A program made the position numbers and the translations under genes. A stretch of 64,000 bases of DNA from Ignavibacteria bacterium (GTDB taxonomy: Bacteria > Bacteroidota > Ignavibacteria > Ignavibacteriales > Ignavibacteriaceae): the NCBI GenBank assembly GCA_030693705.1, contig JAUYAB010000020.1, positions 1 through 64,000 of the forward strand, given 5' to 3'. The notes under the pieces were generated by a model. It worked only from the letters and a program-made list of their open reading frames with translations, made no database searches and had not been told where the DNA came from. Below, in pieces: positions 33,901-44,296 of the stretch (position 1 is its first letter; every line of letters begins with the position of its first letter).

Positions 33901-35151
33901 ATGCCAAAAAAATATTGTTCATTATTCTTGGTTCTTTTGCTTGTTAAATCAATTTACGGTCAAGGGACGGCGCTGCAATTCTTATCCCTCCAGCAATCTC
34001 CTCCTTTGATTGGAGCAGGCGGAATTGGTGTAGCAATTCCCCTGGAAGATGCGAGCGGATTTTATTTTAATCCGGCGCAATTGGGCAATTTTGCACAAGA
34101 AAACAATTTTTCTCTTTTCGTGATGCCGCAAAAAACAAAATGGATGCCAAATTTAGGTTGGGATTTATCGTTCAACTCATTTGGTCTTTCGATGGGCTAT
34201 AATTTTAGAAAGCACAATAATGATCTCCCTTTGGCAATCGGCGTTGGTTATCTTCACAACAAATTTTCTTACGGCGAATTTGTAAGAACGGGTCCTGATA
34301 GTCCAGACCCGATTGGAACATATGAAAGTTATGACAAATTTGACTGCTTTAGTGTTGGAGCCGGGTATGGCGAAGTGGTTAAATTCAATTTCGGCTTCTC
34401 AATTAAGTCATATAAATCTTATCCAGGGGAGTCACCAATTACATCAGAACTTAATTGGGAGGGTATTGATGGAACAGCTTTCGATTTTGGAGCTATGCTT
34501 GTAACTCCAATTTCAGAATTATTATTGAAAAACCATAAAATTAATCTTGCCGAAGAAACATTTCTGAAACCAAAAATTGATTTTACCCTTGGTTATTCAG
34601 TCTTAAACATCGGTAAAGAAATGAACTTTACCGATCCGGCACAAAAAGATCCATTGCCAAGAACGGCAAGACTTGGGTACTCATTCAATTTTGGACTGAA
34701 CATAGTTAGTACAACATGGCAAATGAATGCAATTGATTATTCTTTTACCGCTGAAGCAGACGATATTTTGGTGAAAAGAAATCCTAACGACGGGTCTTAT
34801 GAATACGATGATATTTTTGGAGTTATCAGTCCGGTGAAACATTTAATTGCGCTCAAAGGGGATGAAGCAGTAGTTGTTCACCGGGGACATATTTTACGGC
34901 TGTTTGAAACGATTATCGTTACTTCAGGCAGATTTAACACACGCACACCGGCAGGAATGAAATCAAACGGTTTCGGTTTTTCATCGGAAGGAATAATGAA
35001 ACTTTATAGCGCGTTTGCTGATAATCCCATAGTAAGTTATATGGCAGATCATTTTATGTTTGAATATTACGATGTGAATAGTTTTACCGATTCATTTTTA
35101 GAGACCAATTTTAAAGGATTGGTAATTAACATAAAAGGTATAGAGTTTTGA
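33901..35151 (+). CDS. PorV-like outer-membrane beta-barrel protein
   Basis: 416 residues with a signal peptide (to about IYGQG). The mature start, LQFLSLQQSPPLIGAGGIGVAIPLEDASGFYFNPAQLG, follows the PorV/UPF0164 pattern of Bacteroidota-type outer-membrane proteins (a glycine-rich first strand, then FNPA). Alternating hydrophobic strands continue to the C-terminus. PorV proteins shuttle or anchor type IX secretion cargo, but family members with other transport roles are common, so the role here is open. GGGAG lies 4 bases before the ATG. Confidence 0.7.
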   Translation: MPKKYCSLFLVLLLVKSIYGQGTALQFLSLQQSPPLIGAGGIGVAIPLEDASGFYFNPAQLGNFAQENNFSLFVMPQKTKWMPNLGWDLSFNSFGLSMGYNFRKHNNDLPLAIGVGYLHNKFSYGEFVRTGPDSPDPIGTYESYDKFDCFSVGAGYGEVVKFNFGFSIKSYKSYPGESPITSELNWEGIDGTAFDFGAMLVTPISELLLKNHKINLAEETFLKPKIDFTLGYSVLNIGKEMNFTDPAQKDPLPRTARLGYSFNFGLNIVSTTWQMNAIDYSFTAEADDILVKRNPNDGSYEYDDIFGVISPVKHLIALKGDEAVVVHRGHILRLFETIIVTSGRFNTRTPAGMKSNGFGFSSEGIMKLYSAFADNPIVSYMADHFMFEYYDVNSFTDSFLETNFKGLVINIKGIEF

Positions 35152-35670
35152 TCTTTCCCCTAATCGAATCTTTTCAAAAATGGTATGATGGGAAAATAAC
35201 ATTTCATCATACCATGTTTCCATTTTTCATGCTGCTAATAATACCCGCCTAAAGATAAGTGACTATTTTACAGTTAGCGAATTAAATCGAATTGCAAACA
35301 GAATCAATTAACTACTACTGAGAATTTTAAAATATTTTAGTCCCGCCTTGTGGGATACTTTTTGTGATTTTCTGTTTGTCCCACTTTATGCGGAGTTTGT
35401 CCTGGTGAGTTGGAAGGAATTACCCCAAGAGTCATAACTACAAATTATGTGAAAACATGCAAGTTTCCTGAATATGAATTCGTTTATACAGGTAAAAAAT
35501 GCTTTTTCCCTTGGTAGTTTATGATAAAATATTAAATTGCCAAAGAAAAGTTTATAATTTAATCAATTTCCCTTAATACATTAGGAAAGCCAACATAAAA
35601 CAGCCCTTTTTCTCAAAATCTTTCCTCCCGAAAAGGTTTTTAAGAGAAAATGGTAATCGGAGTAACAGAT
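35152..35670. other. Intergenic region upstream of gltB, with inverted repeat
   Basis: 519 bases. ATGGTATGATG (35180-35190) pairs with CATCATACCAT (35205-35215) 30 bases after the upstream stop and may act as a terminator, although only GTTTCCATTTTT follows. TCCCGCCTTGTGGGA (near 35341) is echoed in inverted form by TCCCACTTTATGCGGA (near 35379). No riboswitch that I know is recognisable. The gltB promoter must be in the last 200 bases. Confidence 0.5.
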
Positions 35671-38600
35671 ATGTCGATTTTAGAAGAACAACATAACGAA
35701 CATGAGATGAGCAGTTACCCTCCCGCTGCGCAGGGAATGTATGATCCTGCATTTGAGCATGACGCATGCGGAATGGGTTTCGTCGCAGACGTCAAAGGAA
35801 GAAAGTCGCGTTCCATAATTGACAAAGGTCTGGATATTTTGAAAAACCTTGAGCATCGTGGCGCTGTTGGCGCAGATCCGAATACGGGAGACGGTGCAGG
35901 GATTCTTATCCAAATGCCGGATGAGTTTATGCGCAAAGTTGCAGCAGAAAAAAAAATCGAACTTCCTGTTGAAGGCCGTTATGCTGTTGGTGTAGTTTTT
36001 TTGCCGCAGAATGCTACTCTCCGAAAAGCCGTTGAGAATATTATAGAAAAAATTGTCATCGATGAAGATCAAAAGTTTTTAGGTTGGAGAGATGTTCCTG
36101 TTAATCCTTCTGTGCCGGGTAAGGGAGCCCAAGTTACTCAACCTTTCATAAGGCATTGTTTTATTGGAGCTAACAAAAAAATCGATGATCAAGATGGATT
36201 TGAACGAAAACTTTATCTGATTCGCCGAATTATTGATCAGCGTATACGAGCAGAATTAAAATTGGATAGAAGTAAATATTACGTCCCTTCTTTTTCAAGT
36301 AAAGTGCTCATTTACAAAGGGATGTTACTTGCACCACAAATTTTAGCGTACTACAAAGACTTAAACGATGCTGATATGAAATCTGCTATGGCAATGATCC
36401 ATATGAGATTTTCTACAAATACATTCCCTACCTGGGATTTAGCTCACCCATTCAGAATGATCGCTCATAACGGTGAGATAAACACTTTAAGAGGAAATAA
36501 GAACTGGATGGCTGCACGCCAGCATGTTATGGAATCTCCTTATTACGGTAAAGATTTAAGAAGAATGCTCCCAATTATCATGGAAGGACAAAGTGATTCT
36601 GCAACTTTCGATTCCGTACTCGAACTTCTCGTAATGAGTGGAAGGAGTCTTCCCCACGCCATGATGATGATGATCCCGGAAGCATGGTCGAAAAATGATT
36701 TAATGGATCCTGACAGGAGAGCCTTCTATGAATACCACGCTACAATGATGGAACCGTGGGACGGACCTGCCGCAGTCGTCTTTACTGATGGAAGCATAAT
36801 TGGTGCAACTTTAGACCGAAACGGTTTGAGACCATCGCGCTATGTTATTACAAAAGATGATCTTGTGGTTCTTACTTCAGAAGCTGGAACGTTTAGCGTT
36901 AATGCCGAAAATGTTGCTGTAAAGGGAAAACTTCAACCGGGTAAGATGTTTATTCTTGATCTAAAACAGGGAAGAATCATAACCGACGAAGAGATTAAAA
37001 AGGATATTGTTACGCGCCAGCCTTATAGAAAATGGGTGAAGGAAAACATGGTAAAACTTGATTACCTTCCTACCCCGGACGATGTGTATAAAGTACATTA
37101 CGATACTTTATTAATGCGCCAAAGAATTTTTGGGTACACCAAAGAAGACTTGATGAAGGTTATGCTCCCGATGGCTGGTACCGGACAAGAAGCCATCGGT
37201 TCTATGGGAAATGATGCAGCCCTTGCAGTTCTTTCAGATAAACCACAAATGCTCTTCAGATATTTCAAACAATTATTTGCGCAGGTTACAAATCCGCCAA
37301 TAGACCCTCTTCGCGAAGAGCTTGTAATGGAGTTAACCACATATGTGGGACCCGAGCAAAATCTTTTGGATGAAACACCTCAGCATGCTCATCGATTGGA
37401 ATTGGAACATCCGTTACTTTCAAATTCGCAAATGGAAAAGATCAGATTTATAGCTAAAGGACATTTCAAGTCTATCACTATTCCACTTTTATTCGATCCT
37501 TTTGTTAGACACGATATGCGTGAAAGATTAGATCAAATCTGCCTGGAAGCTGTAGAAGCTGTAAAATCCGGAATTTCTCTTATCATTCTTTCTGATAAAG
37601 GAACTGACAGTGGTCATGCCGCAATCCCATGTTTATTAGCGACAGCAGGGGTTCATCATGCATTATTGCGCGCCGGATTAAGAACAAAAACCGGAATTGT
37701 TGTTGAGAGCGGCGAGCCGCGGGAGGTTCATCATTTTGCTTTGCTTTGTGGATACGGAGCCAATGCGATAAATCCATATGTAGCCTATGAAACGCTTGCT
37801 TATTTGACCGAGTACAAATTTCTCCCGGAAGGAATGGATTATAAAACGGTAACAAAGAATTTTGTTAAAGCGGTTAGCAAAGGACTTTTTAAAATTTTCA
37901 GTAAAATGGGAATAAGCACCCTGCAATCTTATTGCGGCGCTCAAATATTTGAAGCAGATGGTTTGGATAGTGAAGTGGTTGAGAAATACTTTACCGGAAC
38001 ACCGACCAGGATTGAAGGTTTAAGTCTTGAAATGCTGGAAGAAGAGACTATTCGTCGGCACATGCATGCACTCGATCCCCAAATAGATCAAAGCTCGCTT
38101 GATGTTGGAGGTTTGTATCATTACCGGGGAGATGGCGAGCATCATCTTTGGAATCCACTCACCATTTCCAAACTACAGCTTAGTACACAGCGAAGTGATT
38201 ATAAAACTTTTAAGGAATATTCAGAACTAATAAACAATCAAAATAAAAAGAGAGTTACCCTTCGCAGTTTATTTGATCTCGACCTATCCGGCACACAGAT
38301 TCCACTTGAAGAAGTTGAACCAGCAAGTGAAATTGTAAAAAAATTTTCAACCGGCGCGATGAGCTTTGGTTCTATTTCACGCGAAACACACACCTCACTT
38401 GCCATCGCGATGAATCGTATTGGAGCGAAATCCAATACCGGCGAAGGAGGCGAAGAGCCGGAAAGATTTGTAAAACTTCCGAACGGCGACAGTTTAAGAT
38501 CAGCAATTAAGCAAGTTGCTTCTGCGCGGTTTGGCGTTACGGCAAATTATCTTGTTAATGCGGATGAACTTCAAATTAAAATGGCGCAAGGCGCTAAACC

Positions 38601-40269
38601 CGGTGAGGGAGGACAACTTCCCGGGCATAAAGTTGATAAAATTATTGCGAAAGTACGTTACAGTATTCCTGGCGTTACCTTGATAAGTCCGCCGCCGCAT
38701 CACGATATTTATTCAATTGAAGATCTAAAACAACTTATCTTCGATCTGAAAAATATAAATCCGAAAGCTCGGATAAGTGTTAAACTCGTTTCAGAAGTTG
38801 GCGTTGGAACCATTGCCGCAGGAGTTGCAAAGGCTCATGCAGACCACATCCTTATTAGCGGTCACGATGGAGGAACAGGCGCTAGTCCGATCTCATCGAT
38901 TCATTATGCCGGTTCTCCCTGGGAATTAGGTTTAAGCGAGGCTCATCAAACATTAGTGTTAAATGGTTTGCGAGACAGAGTTACTCTTGCAACTGACGGT
39001 CAACTAAAAACCGGACGCGATGTTATAATTGCTGCTTTACTTGGCGCCGAAGAATTTGGTTTTGCCACAGCTCCTCTTATAACGCAAGGCTGTATTATGA
39101 TGCGCAAATGTCACCTTAACACCTGCCCCGTTGGAGTAGCTACTCAAGACCCCGAATTGAGAAAGAAATTCAGCGGTAAACCGGAGTACCTTGTGAACTT
39201 TATGTTTTTTATCGCTGAAGAGGTTCGGGAGTTAATGGCGAAACTCGGATTCAAAACTATTAATGAAATGGTTGGTCAAACTGATAAAATTATTCCGGTT
39301 CGCATGAACGACCACTGGAAAGCCCGCGGAATTGATCTTTCAAAACCGTTGTTTAAACCAACACCGCTGTACGATACAAACTTGTTTAAAACTCGTGAAC
39401 AAGATCACGAACTTGAAAAACAGCTTGATCACGAGTTAATAAAAGAAGCGATGCCTGCTCTGGAAAATAAAACTCCGGTTCTTATAAAGACTCGAATCAG
39501 GAATGTCAATCGCAGTGTAGGTACAATGCTTTCAAGTGAAGTTGCTAAGAGATATGGCGATGAAGGACTTCCCGACGGAACAATTAAAATTCAACTTCGC
39601 GGAACCGCCGGGCAAAGTTTTGGAACATTCCTGGCAAAAGGAATTGAACTTGACTTGACCGGTGAATCAAATGATTATACCGGTAAAGGACTTTCCGGCG
39701 GAAGATTAATTGTAAAAATTCCAGCCACTGTTACCTTTAATGCTGCCGAAAATATTATCGCCGGGAACACTTGCCTTTATGGTGCAACAAGTGGGGAAGC
39801 CTACATCAACGGTGTTGTTGGTGAACGATTTGCAGTTCGGAATTCGGGAGCCATCGCAGTTGTAGAAGGTATTGGCGATCATGGTTGTGAATATATGACC
39901 GGAGGACGAGTGGTGGTAATCGGAAAAACTGGCAGAAACTTTGCTGCCGGTATGTCGGGTGGTATTGCTTACATCTGGGACCGCTCAAAAGATGCGAACA
40001 AATATATCAATCACGAAATGGTGGACGTTGAATATCTGATCAAAGAAGAAGACGTATCGGAAGTTCATGATCTTATACAAAAACATTTTGAGTATACCGG
40101 ATCCAAAAGAGCCGAACATATTTTAGAGAGATGGGAAAAAGAGAAGGAGCATTTCTGGAAGATAATTCCGGGAGAATACAAAAAAGCTTTAGCGAGAATG
40201 GAAAAAGAAGCAGCGGCTAAAAAGGCTTTAGAGAACGAATCAGTTTTAGACGAGGTACACAATGGGTAA
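35671..40269 (+). CDS. gltB: Glutamate synthase (NADPH/ferredoxin type) large subunit
   Basis: 1532 residues from ATG 35671, preferred over the ATG at 35650 because GGAG sits 8 bases before it. A short propeptide ends before C33 (HDACGMGF), the N-terminal nucleophile of the glutaminase domain after processing. The central and FMN-binding TIM-barrel domains follow (GHDGGTGASP and related motifs). The 3Fe-4S cysteines are in CIMMRKCHLNTCPVG. The C-terminal GXGXG beta-helix is about 1260-1490. It transfers the glutamine amide to 2-oxoglutarate, giving two glutamates. It overlaps gltD by 8 bases. Confidence 0.96.
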   Translation: MSILEEQHNEHEMSSYPPAAQGMYDPAFEHDACGMGFVADVKGRKSRSIIDKGLDILKNLEHRGAVGADPNTGDGAGILIQMPDEFMRKVAAEKKIELPVEGRYAVGVVFLPQNATLRKAVENIIEKIVIDEDQKFLGWRDVPVNPSVPGKGAQVTQPFIRHCFIGANKKIDDQDGFERKLYLIRRIIDQRIRAELKLDRSKYYVPSFSSKVLIYKGMLLAPQILAYYKDLNDADMKSAMAMIHMRFSTNTFPTWDLAHPFRMIAHNGEINTLRGNKNWMAARQHVMESPYYGKDLRRMLPIIMEGQSDSATFDSVLELLVMSGRSLPHAMMMMIPEAWSKNDLMDPDRRAFYEYHATMMEPWDGPAAVVFTDGSIIGATLDRNGLRPSRYVITKDDLVVLTSEAGTFSVNAENVAVKGKLQPGKMFILDLKQGRIITDEEIKKDIVTRQPYRKWVKENMVKLDYLPTPDDVYKVHYDTLLMRQRIFGYTKEDLMKVMLPMAGTGQEAIGSMGNDAALAVLSDKPQMLFRYFKQLFAQVTNPPIDPLREELVMELTTYVGPEQNLLDETPQHAHRLELEHPLLSNSQMEKIRFIAKGHFKSITIPLLFDPFVRHDMRERLDQICLEAVEAVKSGISLIILSDKGTDSGHAAIPCLLATAGVHHALLRAGLRTKTGIVVESGEPREVHHFALLCGYGANAINPYVAYETLAYLTEYKFLPEGMDYKTVTKNFVKAVSKGLFKIFSKMGISTLQSYCGAQIFEADGLDSEVVEKYFTGTPTRIEGLSLEMLEEETIRRHMHALDPQIDQSSLDVGGLYHYRGDGEHHLWNPLTISKLQLSTQRSDYKTFKEYSELINNQNKKRVTLRSLFDLDLSGTQIPLEEVEPASEIVKKFSTGAMSFGSISRETHTSLAIAMNRIGAKSNTGEGGEEPERFVKLPNGDSLRSAIKQVASARFGVTANYLVNADELQIKMAQGAKPGEGGQLPGHKVDKIIAKVRYSIPGVTLISPPPHHDIYSIEDLKQLIFDLKNINPKARISVKLVSEVGVGTIAAGVAKAHADHILISGHDGGTGASPISSIHYAGSPWELGLSEAHQTLVLNGLRDRVTLATDGQLKTGRDVIIAALLGAEEFGFATAPLITQGCIMMRKCHLNTCPVGVATQDPELRKKFSGKPEYLVNFMFFIAEEVRELMAKLGFKTINEMVGQTDKIIPVRMNDHWKARGIDLSKPLFKPTPLYDTNLFKTREQDHELEKQLDHELIKEAMPALENKTPVLIKTRIRNVNRSVGTMLSSEVAKRYGDEGLPDGTIKIQLRGTAGQSFGTFLAKGIELDLTGESNDYTGKGLSGGRLIVKIPATVTFNAAENIIAGNTCLYGATSGEAYINGVVGERFAVRNSGAIAVVEGIGDHGCEYMTGGRVVVIGKTGRNFAAGMSGGIAYIWDRSKDANKYINHEMVDVEYLIKEEDVSEVHDLIQKHFEYTGSKRAEHILERWEKEKEHFWKIIPGEYKKALARMEKEAAAKKALENESVLDEVHNG

Positions 40270-41749
40270 ACCAACCGGTTTTATGGAATTCGAAAGAGCT
40301 GTTCTAAAAAAAGAACAACCAGAGGAACGAGTTAAACACTTCAAGGAATTTGATTCCGTTTTCACAAGAGAGGAAACCAAAATTCAAGGTGCAAGATGTA
40401 TGGATTGTGGAATTCCGTTTTGCCACGGTGATACCGGTTGTCCCGTTAAAAATTATATTCCCGAATGGAACGATCTGATTTATCATGGGCATTGGAAAGA
40501 GGCGCTCGATAATTTGCACACAACCAATAATTTCCCGGAATTTACCGGAAGACTTTGTCCTGCGCCATGTGAGTCCGCTTGCACACTTGGCATAAATGAA
40601 AAACCGGTTTCTATCAAAGCTATTGAGCGGACAATTATTGAAAAGGGATTCAAAGATGGAAACGTAAAACCAAGAATGCCGCATGTTTTAAGCGGCAAAA
40701 GTGTTGCCATTGTTGGTTCAGGTCCAGCGGGGCTTGCAGCAGCTCAACAACTTACTCGAGCGGGACATTCGGTTACGGTTTTCGAAAAGAACGAACGTCC
40801 CGGCGGTTTGCTTCGCTATGGAATTCCTGACTTCAAAATGGAAAAAAGTATTCTTGATAGAAGACTACAACAAATGGTAACCGAAGGAGTTCAGTTCAAA
40901 ACAAAAGTGAATATCGGTGTAGATATTCCGGCAAATGAATTGATCGAAAAGTATGATGCGGTTGTGCTCGCAGGCGGCTCAGAAAGACCGCGAGATATTC
41001 AACTTCCCGGAAGAGAGTTGAGCGGAGTTTACTTTGCGATGGAGTTTTTAACTCTTCAAAATAAAATTAACGCCGATGAAAAAGTTGAAAAAGTTATAAG
41101 CGCAATTGGGAAAAATGTTATTGTGCTTGGTGGTGGAGATACGGGTTCCGATTGCGTTGGTACGGCAAATCGGCAAGGTGCCAAATCGGTTACTCAACTT
41201 GAAATAATGCCGATGCCTCCGGAAGAACGTCCATACAATACTCCGTGGCCTTATTGGCCTTTGATAATGCGTACTTCTACAAGTCACGAAGAGGGTGTGG
41301 TAAGAAGATGGAGCGTTAATACAAAAGAGTTTAAAGGAAATGAAAAAGGGGAATTGACATCATTGGTTTGTACAGAAGTAAATTTTGAGGATGGCAAATT
41401 TATTGATGTTCCCGGAACTGAATTTGAACTTCCTGCAGAGCTTGTTTTAATAGCAGCAGGTTTTGTTCACCCGGAGAAAAAAGGATTGATTGACGAACTT
41501 GTTTCTTTAGGAATGGAATTAGATCAACGTGGAAATGTGAAAGCCGAATTTGGCAACGATGATGATTACAATTACAGTCGCGATAACATCAGACGGGCTC
41601 ATTCGACTTCGCTTGAAAAAGTTTTTGCTTGCGGAGATATGAGACGCGGGCAATCTCTTGTGGTTTGGGCGATTGCAGAAGGTAGAAAATGTGCAGCTTC
41701 GGTGCATAAATACTTGACTGAAGTTTATTCGGAAGAGACAAAGTCGTAG
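40262..41749 (+). CDS. gltD: Glutamate synthase small subunit
   Basis: 495 residues. The N-terminal Cys-rich domain binds two 4Fe-4S clusters (CMDCGIPFCHGDTGCP, RLCPAPCESACTLG). The FAD-binding Rossmann motif is VAIVGSGPAGLAAAQQL (about 148-164) and the NADPH-binding one is VIVLGGGDTGSDCVG (about 286-300). It passes electrons from NAD(P)H to GltB. Its ATG lies inside the gltB 3' end with GAGGT upstream, so translation is coupled. Confidence 0.96.
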   Translation: MGKPTGFMEFERAVLKKEQPEERVKHFKEFDSVFTREETKIQGARCMDCGIPFCHGDTGCPVKNYIPEWNDLIYHGHWKEALDNLHTTNNFPEFTGRLCPAPCESACTLGINEKPVSIKAIERTIIEKGFKDGNVKPRMPHVLSGKSVAIVGSGPAGLAAAQQLTRAGHSVTVFEKNERPGGLLRYGIPDFKMEKSILDRRLQQMVTEGVQFKTKVNIGVDIPANELIEKYDAVVLAGGSERPRDIQLPGRELSGVYFAMEFLTLQNKINADEKVEKVISAIGKNVIVLGGGDTGSDCVGTANRQGAKSVTQLEIMPMPPEERPYNTPWPYWPLIMRTSTSHEEGVVRRWSVNTKEFKGNEKGELTSLVCTEVNFEDGKFIDVPGTEFELPAELVLIAAGFVHPEKKGLIDELVSLGMELDQRGNVKAEFGNDDDYNYSRDNIRRAHSTSLEKVFACGDMRRGQSLVVWAIAEGRKCAASVHKYLTEVYSEETKS

Positions 41750-41779
41750 TTAAATCTGTTCAAGAAAGAATTCTGCGAG

Positions 41780-42052
41780 TTACGACTCCGCGAACATTTT
41801 GTATTGTTCATACATAGAGATTGCCGTTTCAAGATCAAATCTTGTGCGGATGAGAAAAGCTTCGTCTCGTTTAGAAGAGATTGGTTCGGGTTCCCACTCC
41901 ATATTTGAGTTGAGTATGGAATTTGTTTTTGTGTCTTCGATGACCCAAACTCCCTGCCCGTTTTTTCGTTGTTTCATTTCAAGGAAAACTAAACCGCTAA
42001 GTTGAAATTTTACAACTCTATCGAACCATTTCACTTTTTCTGCATCTGTCAT
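41780..42052 (-). CDS. Small protein of unknown function
   Basis: 90 residues, convergent with gltD (30-base gap). Soluble, beta-rich N-terminal half (VVKFQLSGLVFLEM, GQGVWVIED) with a short C-terminal helix. No known motif. It is the last gene of a minus-strand group and is supported mainly by its codon pattern and the absence of any competing frame. Confidence 0.5.
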   Translation of the reverse strand: MTDAEKVKWFDRVVKFQLSGLVFLEMKQRKNGQGVWVIEDTKTNSILNSNMEWEPEPISSKRDEAFLIRTRFDLETAISMYEQYKMFAES

Positions 42053-42150
42053 AAATTATTCCGAAGTCTTTTTCTTACTATCGAAAAAAAATCGATACAG
42101 TTGAGAGATGGAAAATATCTATTAATCATTCTTATCATTATTATGTGTAG

Positions 42151-42732
42151 TTATCGTATTTCCCATCTTGATTTTATTTTCATTTCACTCCATTCTGATT
42201 TTAAGATGCTGTAATAGATAGTATCGCGTCGCCGGTTATGAGTCATCAATGTGTGGCTGCGTAAAACGCCTTCTTCTTTAGCGCCGATGCGGAGTAGCGC
42301 TTTTCTTGCCGGTAGATTTAATACATCTGTTTTGAATTCAATTCTTTCAAATTCCAAGGTATCAAAAGAATACTTCATCATCAAATATTTCATCCGGTCG
42401 TTTATTCCTTTGCCTTGATAAGCCTTGCAAATCCACGTCCAGCCAATCTCAATTCGTTTATCCCGATATGAAATATTTCCAAAACTTGTTGAACTGATCG
42501 GATTGTTTGTGGATTTATCAATAACCGTAAAAGCAAGTCTGATTTTCTTTTCATTCTCAAATACAGCGGTATCAAGCCAATTTTTAAGTTCAGCTTTTTC
42601 CGAAAGATCGCTTGTAAAGTAAATCCACATTGATCTGTCATTAGTCAATTTCGAAATAGGATCGAAGTCATCCAACTTTATCGGTCGCAAAAGTATTTCA
42701 TTCGTTTGTAGGGTTAAATTAAAATCAAGCAT
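42151..42732 (-). CDS. GNAT-family N-acetyltransferase (RimJ/RimL type)
   Basis: 193 residues. N-terminal ILLRPIKLDDFDPISKLTN, the central GNISYRDKRIEIGWTWI strands and the acetyl-CoA pyrophosphate loop YQGKGIN (about 111-117) mark Acetyltransf_3. The C-terminal NLPARKALLRIGAKEEGVLR is typical of RimJ/RimL-like enzymes that acetylate protein N-termini or small amines. It lies 22 bases downstream of the methyltransferase gene, so is probably co-transcribed. Confidence 0.85.
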   Translation of the reverse strand: MLDFNLTLQTNEILLRPIKLDDFDPISKLTNDRSMWIYFTSDLSEKAELKNWLDTAVFENEKKIRLAFTVIDKSTNNPISSTSFGNISYRDKRIEIGWTWICKAYQGKGINDRMKYLMMKYSFDTLEFERIEFKTDVLNLPARKALLRIGAKEEGVLRSHTLMTHNRRRDTIYYSILKSEWSEMKIKSRWEIR

Positions 42733-42754
42733 AGTTTTTATTATAAAAAGTTAG

Positions 42755-43588
42755 TTATAATTTCTTTTTCGCATTTATCATAACATACGGAATGCTTAGT
42801 TTAATACCGCCAAGTTGGCGCGCTTGTTCATTCAACCGCGTTTCAATTGTATCAAAGATTTGTTCCGTTTTATCTTCAGGCAGAAGCTTTATCCATGATT
42901 CCATAAATGCTAAGCGGATGAAATAATGATTTAACATCGCCGTGCCGTCAGCAAATTTGTAATTAAATTGATCGTGTTCCAAATCCTTGATAATAAATCC
43001 CTGCTTTTGTAACAGCGAAACAATCTCGTGAAGCGGACGGCGCTTTTGATAAATATGTTCGTGCATTAACTCAATCTCTTTATCCAAATGTAATTCTGAT
43101 AAGACATTTTCTAATTGTCCATAAAACTCAAACATACTTTTGTCAAGATTCATCGTTTGCACAAATTGTCCGCCGGGTTTTATAATTCTTGAACACTCAG
43201 AAAACACTTTATCAATATCGTTGACATTATTTATTCCGTTGTTGCTAACGATTAAATAAATCGATTCATTGGCAAGCGGTATTGATTCAGCAACGCCCTC
43301 AAAAATTTTGATGTTAGTAATTCCATACAAGTCAATCTTTTTATTTGCCCTTACAATCGCTTCTTTCCACGGATCAATTCCATAAACGGTTGAATTTTCG
43401 CCAAGACGCATTGCCAGTTCGGTTAAAGGGAACCCGGTTCCGAAGCCAATATCAAGCGCAGAGATGTTTGGTTTGTAATCAATAGCATCAAGTAATTTTA
43501 AACCGAATGGAGCCGACCAAAGCGGCAATTCATCAAACACATCGATCAGTTGGTTTAAGTCAAAATTGTTGGAGAGATATTTTTTCAT
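42755..43588 (-). CDS. Class I SAM-dependent methyltransferase
   Basis: 277 residues. SAM-binding motif I is ALDIGFGTGFPLTELAMRLG (about 40-59), the acidic end of beta-2 is YGIDPW, and motif post-II (IPLANESIYLIVSNNGINN) lies near 120-138. The Rossmann domain fills residues 30-170; a helical C-terminal part (about 180-277) may hold the substrate site. The substrate is not deducible. It lies between a LOG gene and a GNAT gene on the same strand. Confidence 0.85.
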   Translation of the reverse strand: MKKYLSNNFDLNQLIDVFDELPLWSAPFGLKLLDAIDYKPNISALDIGFGTGFPLTELAMRLGENSTVYGIDPWKEAIVRANKKIDLYGITNIKIFEGVAESIPLANESIYLIVSNNGINNVNDIDKVFSECSRIIKPGGQFVQTMNLDKSMFEFYGQLENVLSELHLDKEIELMHEHIYQKRRPLHEIVSLLQKQGFIIKDLEHDQFNYKFADGTAMLNHYFIRLAFMESWIKLLPEDKTEQIFDTIETRLNEQARQLGGIKLSIPYVMINAKKKL

Positions 43589-43627
43589 TGTCGTTTTCTA
43601 AGAATATTTTTATTAGCTGAAGGCTAG

Positions 43628-44239
43628 TTATTTATTTACCGCGAAATTAATTGCTGCTTTATCCCAGATAGTTGAATTCCTTAATGCCGGGATTACTTGT
43701 TCCGGATCGTCAACAAAAGTCCACATTTCCAAATGCTTTTCATGCATGAAGTTTTCAGATACACAATTTTGAAGCATTTGCCGTAACGAATCATAATATC
43801 CGTTAGTATTTAAGATCACTATAGGTTTTGTAAATAGACCCAATCGCTTTAATGAAATCGTTTCTAACAGCTCTTCAAGAGTTCCACTGCCGCCGGGTAA
43901 AGTTACCACCCCGTCGATGTTCACTAAGAATTTTGCTTTTCTTTCGTGCATCGTTTCAGTTAGTTCGAAATCTGTTACACCTTTGTGTGCCCACTCAACC
44001 TCGTTCATGAATTTTGGCATTATCCCTTTTATTTTTCCTCCGTGTTCAATGATAGTATCAGCAAGTTTTCCCATAAGTCCGGTTGCTCCGCCACCATAAA
44101 CGATTTCAATATTTTCTTTTACAAACTCGATTGCAAGTTTTTCGGTGGCGTCAAAAAAAGAGCTATCAATTTTTGAACTTGAAGCGCAGTAAACGCAAAT
44201 TTTCATTTTACAGTCGTTTGTTTTTATGATTTCCATCAT
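43628..44239 (-). CDS. LOG-family protein (cytokinin riboside phosphohydrolase-like)
   Basis: 203 residues when started at the ATG at 44239, which has AGGA 8 bases upstream; a longer frame from 44284 has no such site. The LOG motif is complete: VYGGGATGLMG and PGGSGTLEELLE. LOG proteins have a Rossmann fold and hydrolyse nucleotide 5'-monophosphates to base and ribose phosphate; bacterial ones may act in nucleotide salvage. The gene is close behind ada on the same strand (57-base gap). Confidence 0.85.
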   Translation of the reverse strand: MMEIIKTNDCKMKICVYCASSSKIDSSFFDATEKLAIEFVKENIEIVYGGGATGLMGKLADTIIEHGGKIKGIMPKFMNEVEWAHKGVTDFELTETMHERKAKFLVNIDGVVTLPGGSGTLEELLETISLKRLGLFTKPIVILNTNGYYDSLRQMLQNCVSENFMHEKHLEMWTFVDDPEQVIPALRNSTIWDKAAINFAVNK

Positions 44240-44296
44240 TAAAGTTGTCCTACTTTGCTTATCGGAATAGTTGTTTATATGCAAAATAAGAAAAAT